Source: Liolophura sinensis (taxonomy: Eukaryota; Mollusca; Polyplacophora; Chitonida; Chitonidae). From it: DNA of 64,000 bases. The stretch spans positions 24,864 to 88,863 of the forward strand of contig NW_027018085.1 in the NCBI RefSeq assembly GCF_032854445.1, in the 5' to 3' direction. The translations under genes were made by a program, and so were the position numbers. Positions 63,963-64,000 of this stretch are shown piece after piece (the first letter of the stretch is position 1; each line of letters begins with the position of its first letter). The notes below the pieces were generated by a model. That model searched no databases. It had not been told where the DNA came from and was given only the letters and a program-made list of their open reading frames with translations.

Positions 63963-64000
63963 GTTGAATATAGTAATGACCAGTCGCGATTGTACATAGT
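63963..64000. repeat. Partial monomer at the right window edge
   Basis: The last 38 bases match the first 38 bases of the monomer without change. The array therefore continues past the window on this side. Confidence 0.9.

Larger units (their letters stand above)
1..64000. repeat. Satellite DNA array, ~550 bp monomer, 116 units in direct tandem
   Basis: Every part of the window aligns to a single monomer of 549-550 bp. Unit starts (motif GTTGAATATAG) occur for example at 752, 1297, 1847, 5146, 10095, 15040, 20538, 25483, 30429, 35375, 40323, 45269, 50217, 55166, 60113 and 63963. All units face the same way, and no non-satellite insertion of even 20 bp is visible. Neighbouring units differ at a handful of sites, so identity is about 97-99% by eye. 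Unit length is set mainly by a T tract of 7 or 8 bases. The unit starting at 40323 is 40% GC by hand count, with 19 CpG against about 22 expected. Satellite arrays of this kind are typical of heterochromatin. The centromeric, pericentromeric or B-chromosome location is not decidable from the sequence. I do not recognise the family. Confidence 0.97.
58464..64000. repeat. Second, window-truncated copy of the 14-unit block, one unit shorter
   Basis: Units start at 58464, 59014, 59564, 60113, 60663, 61213, 61762, 62312, 62862 and 63413. Spacing to the first copy is about 7696 bp for the first six units and about 7146 bp afterwards, so one unit is missing between 61213 and 61762. Shared rare states are GGGCCAGTG (59900), TGTTAATAAG (60770), GCTGAAGATG (61500; partners near 53800 and 42262) and CGCACAAACACC with AACTTTTCC and GCCAAAAATG (61822-61965; partners near 54677-54825). 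GCCCATTTC with CGACTAATAC (63460-63595) matches 56310-56455. Confidence 0.8.

Noticed and set aside
1-64000. CRISPR array
   Set aside because: The repeats are ~550 bp with no unique spacers between them. CRISPR repeats are a few tens of bases separated by unique spacers.
1-64000. Tandem rDNA, tRNA or 5S gene cluster
   Set aside because: I found no conserved rRNA segments, no tRNA cloverleaf or A/B box pair and no 5S internal control region in the unit.
1-64000. Transposon, retroelement or viral tandem copies
   Set aside because: There are no terminal repeats, target-site duplications, poly-A tails or recognisable polymerase, integrase or transposase motifs. The unit joins head to tail without spacer.

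Overview
The whole 64 kb window is one uninterrupted head-to-tail satellite DNA array. I see no protein-coding gene, RNA gene, transposon, CRISPR array or unique-sequence island. The repeat unit (monomer) is normally 549 or 550 bp. Phased on the motif GTTGAATATAG, the window holds 116 units plus a 38-base start of the next one at the right edge. All units lie in the same orientation. Both window edges fall inside the array, so it extends beyond the window on at least the right side. A hand count on the unit starting at 40323 gives about 40% GC and 19 CpG, which is close to the number expected by chance. A long, homogeneous, gene-free array with a ~550 bp period points to heterochromatin (pericentromere, centromere, subtelomere or B/sex chromosome) of a eukaryote. 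The near-normal CpG count fits a genome without dense CpG methylation, such as many invertebrates. I do not recognise the satellite family and cannot name the species.

Layout. 1-751 is an irregular unit in which two truncated monomers are joined out of register. 752-19436 is a mosaic of near-identical blocks repeated at spacings of 6, 7, 8 and 10 units. 19437-23833 copies the preceding block (16140-20537) with one unit missing, and much of it is peppered with one-base indels. About 25876-36866 is a clean tandem duplication of a 10-unit (5495 bp) block. 37024-45000 holds the source-like copies of blocks that recur later. About 45087-49340 is a clean tandem duplication of a 4-unit (2202 bp) block. 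50767-64000 is an incomplete tandem duplication of a 14-unit (~7.7 kb) block, again with one unit missing in one copy. One-base indels cluster sharply in ~19.72-23.37 kb, ~49.35-54.93 kb and ~62.08-63.28 kb. These clusters look more like unpolished assembly than biology.

How it works as a whole. Monomers differ from each other at only a few diagnostic sites. These include a 7T/8T tract, a 3' segment of type A or type B, a 5T/6T tract and several substitutions. The combinations of these markers act as bar codes. They show hybrid monomers exactly where block duplications or deletions begin and end. That is the expected trace of unequal crossing-over (or an equivalent copy-number process) acting on homologous monomers. 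Open reading frames of 60-127 codons occur on both strands of every unit. They are best read as chance frames copied with the satellite: common homopolymer alleles shift them, they overlap on opposite strands, and they match no family I know.
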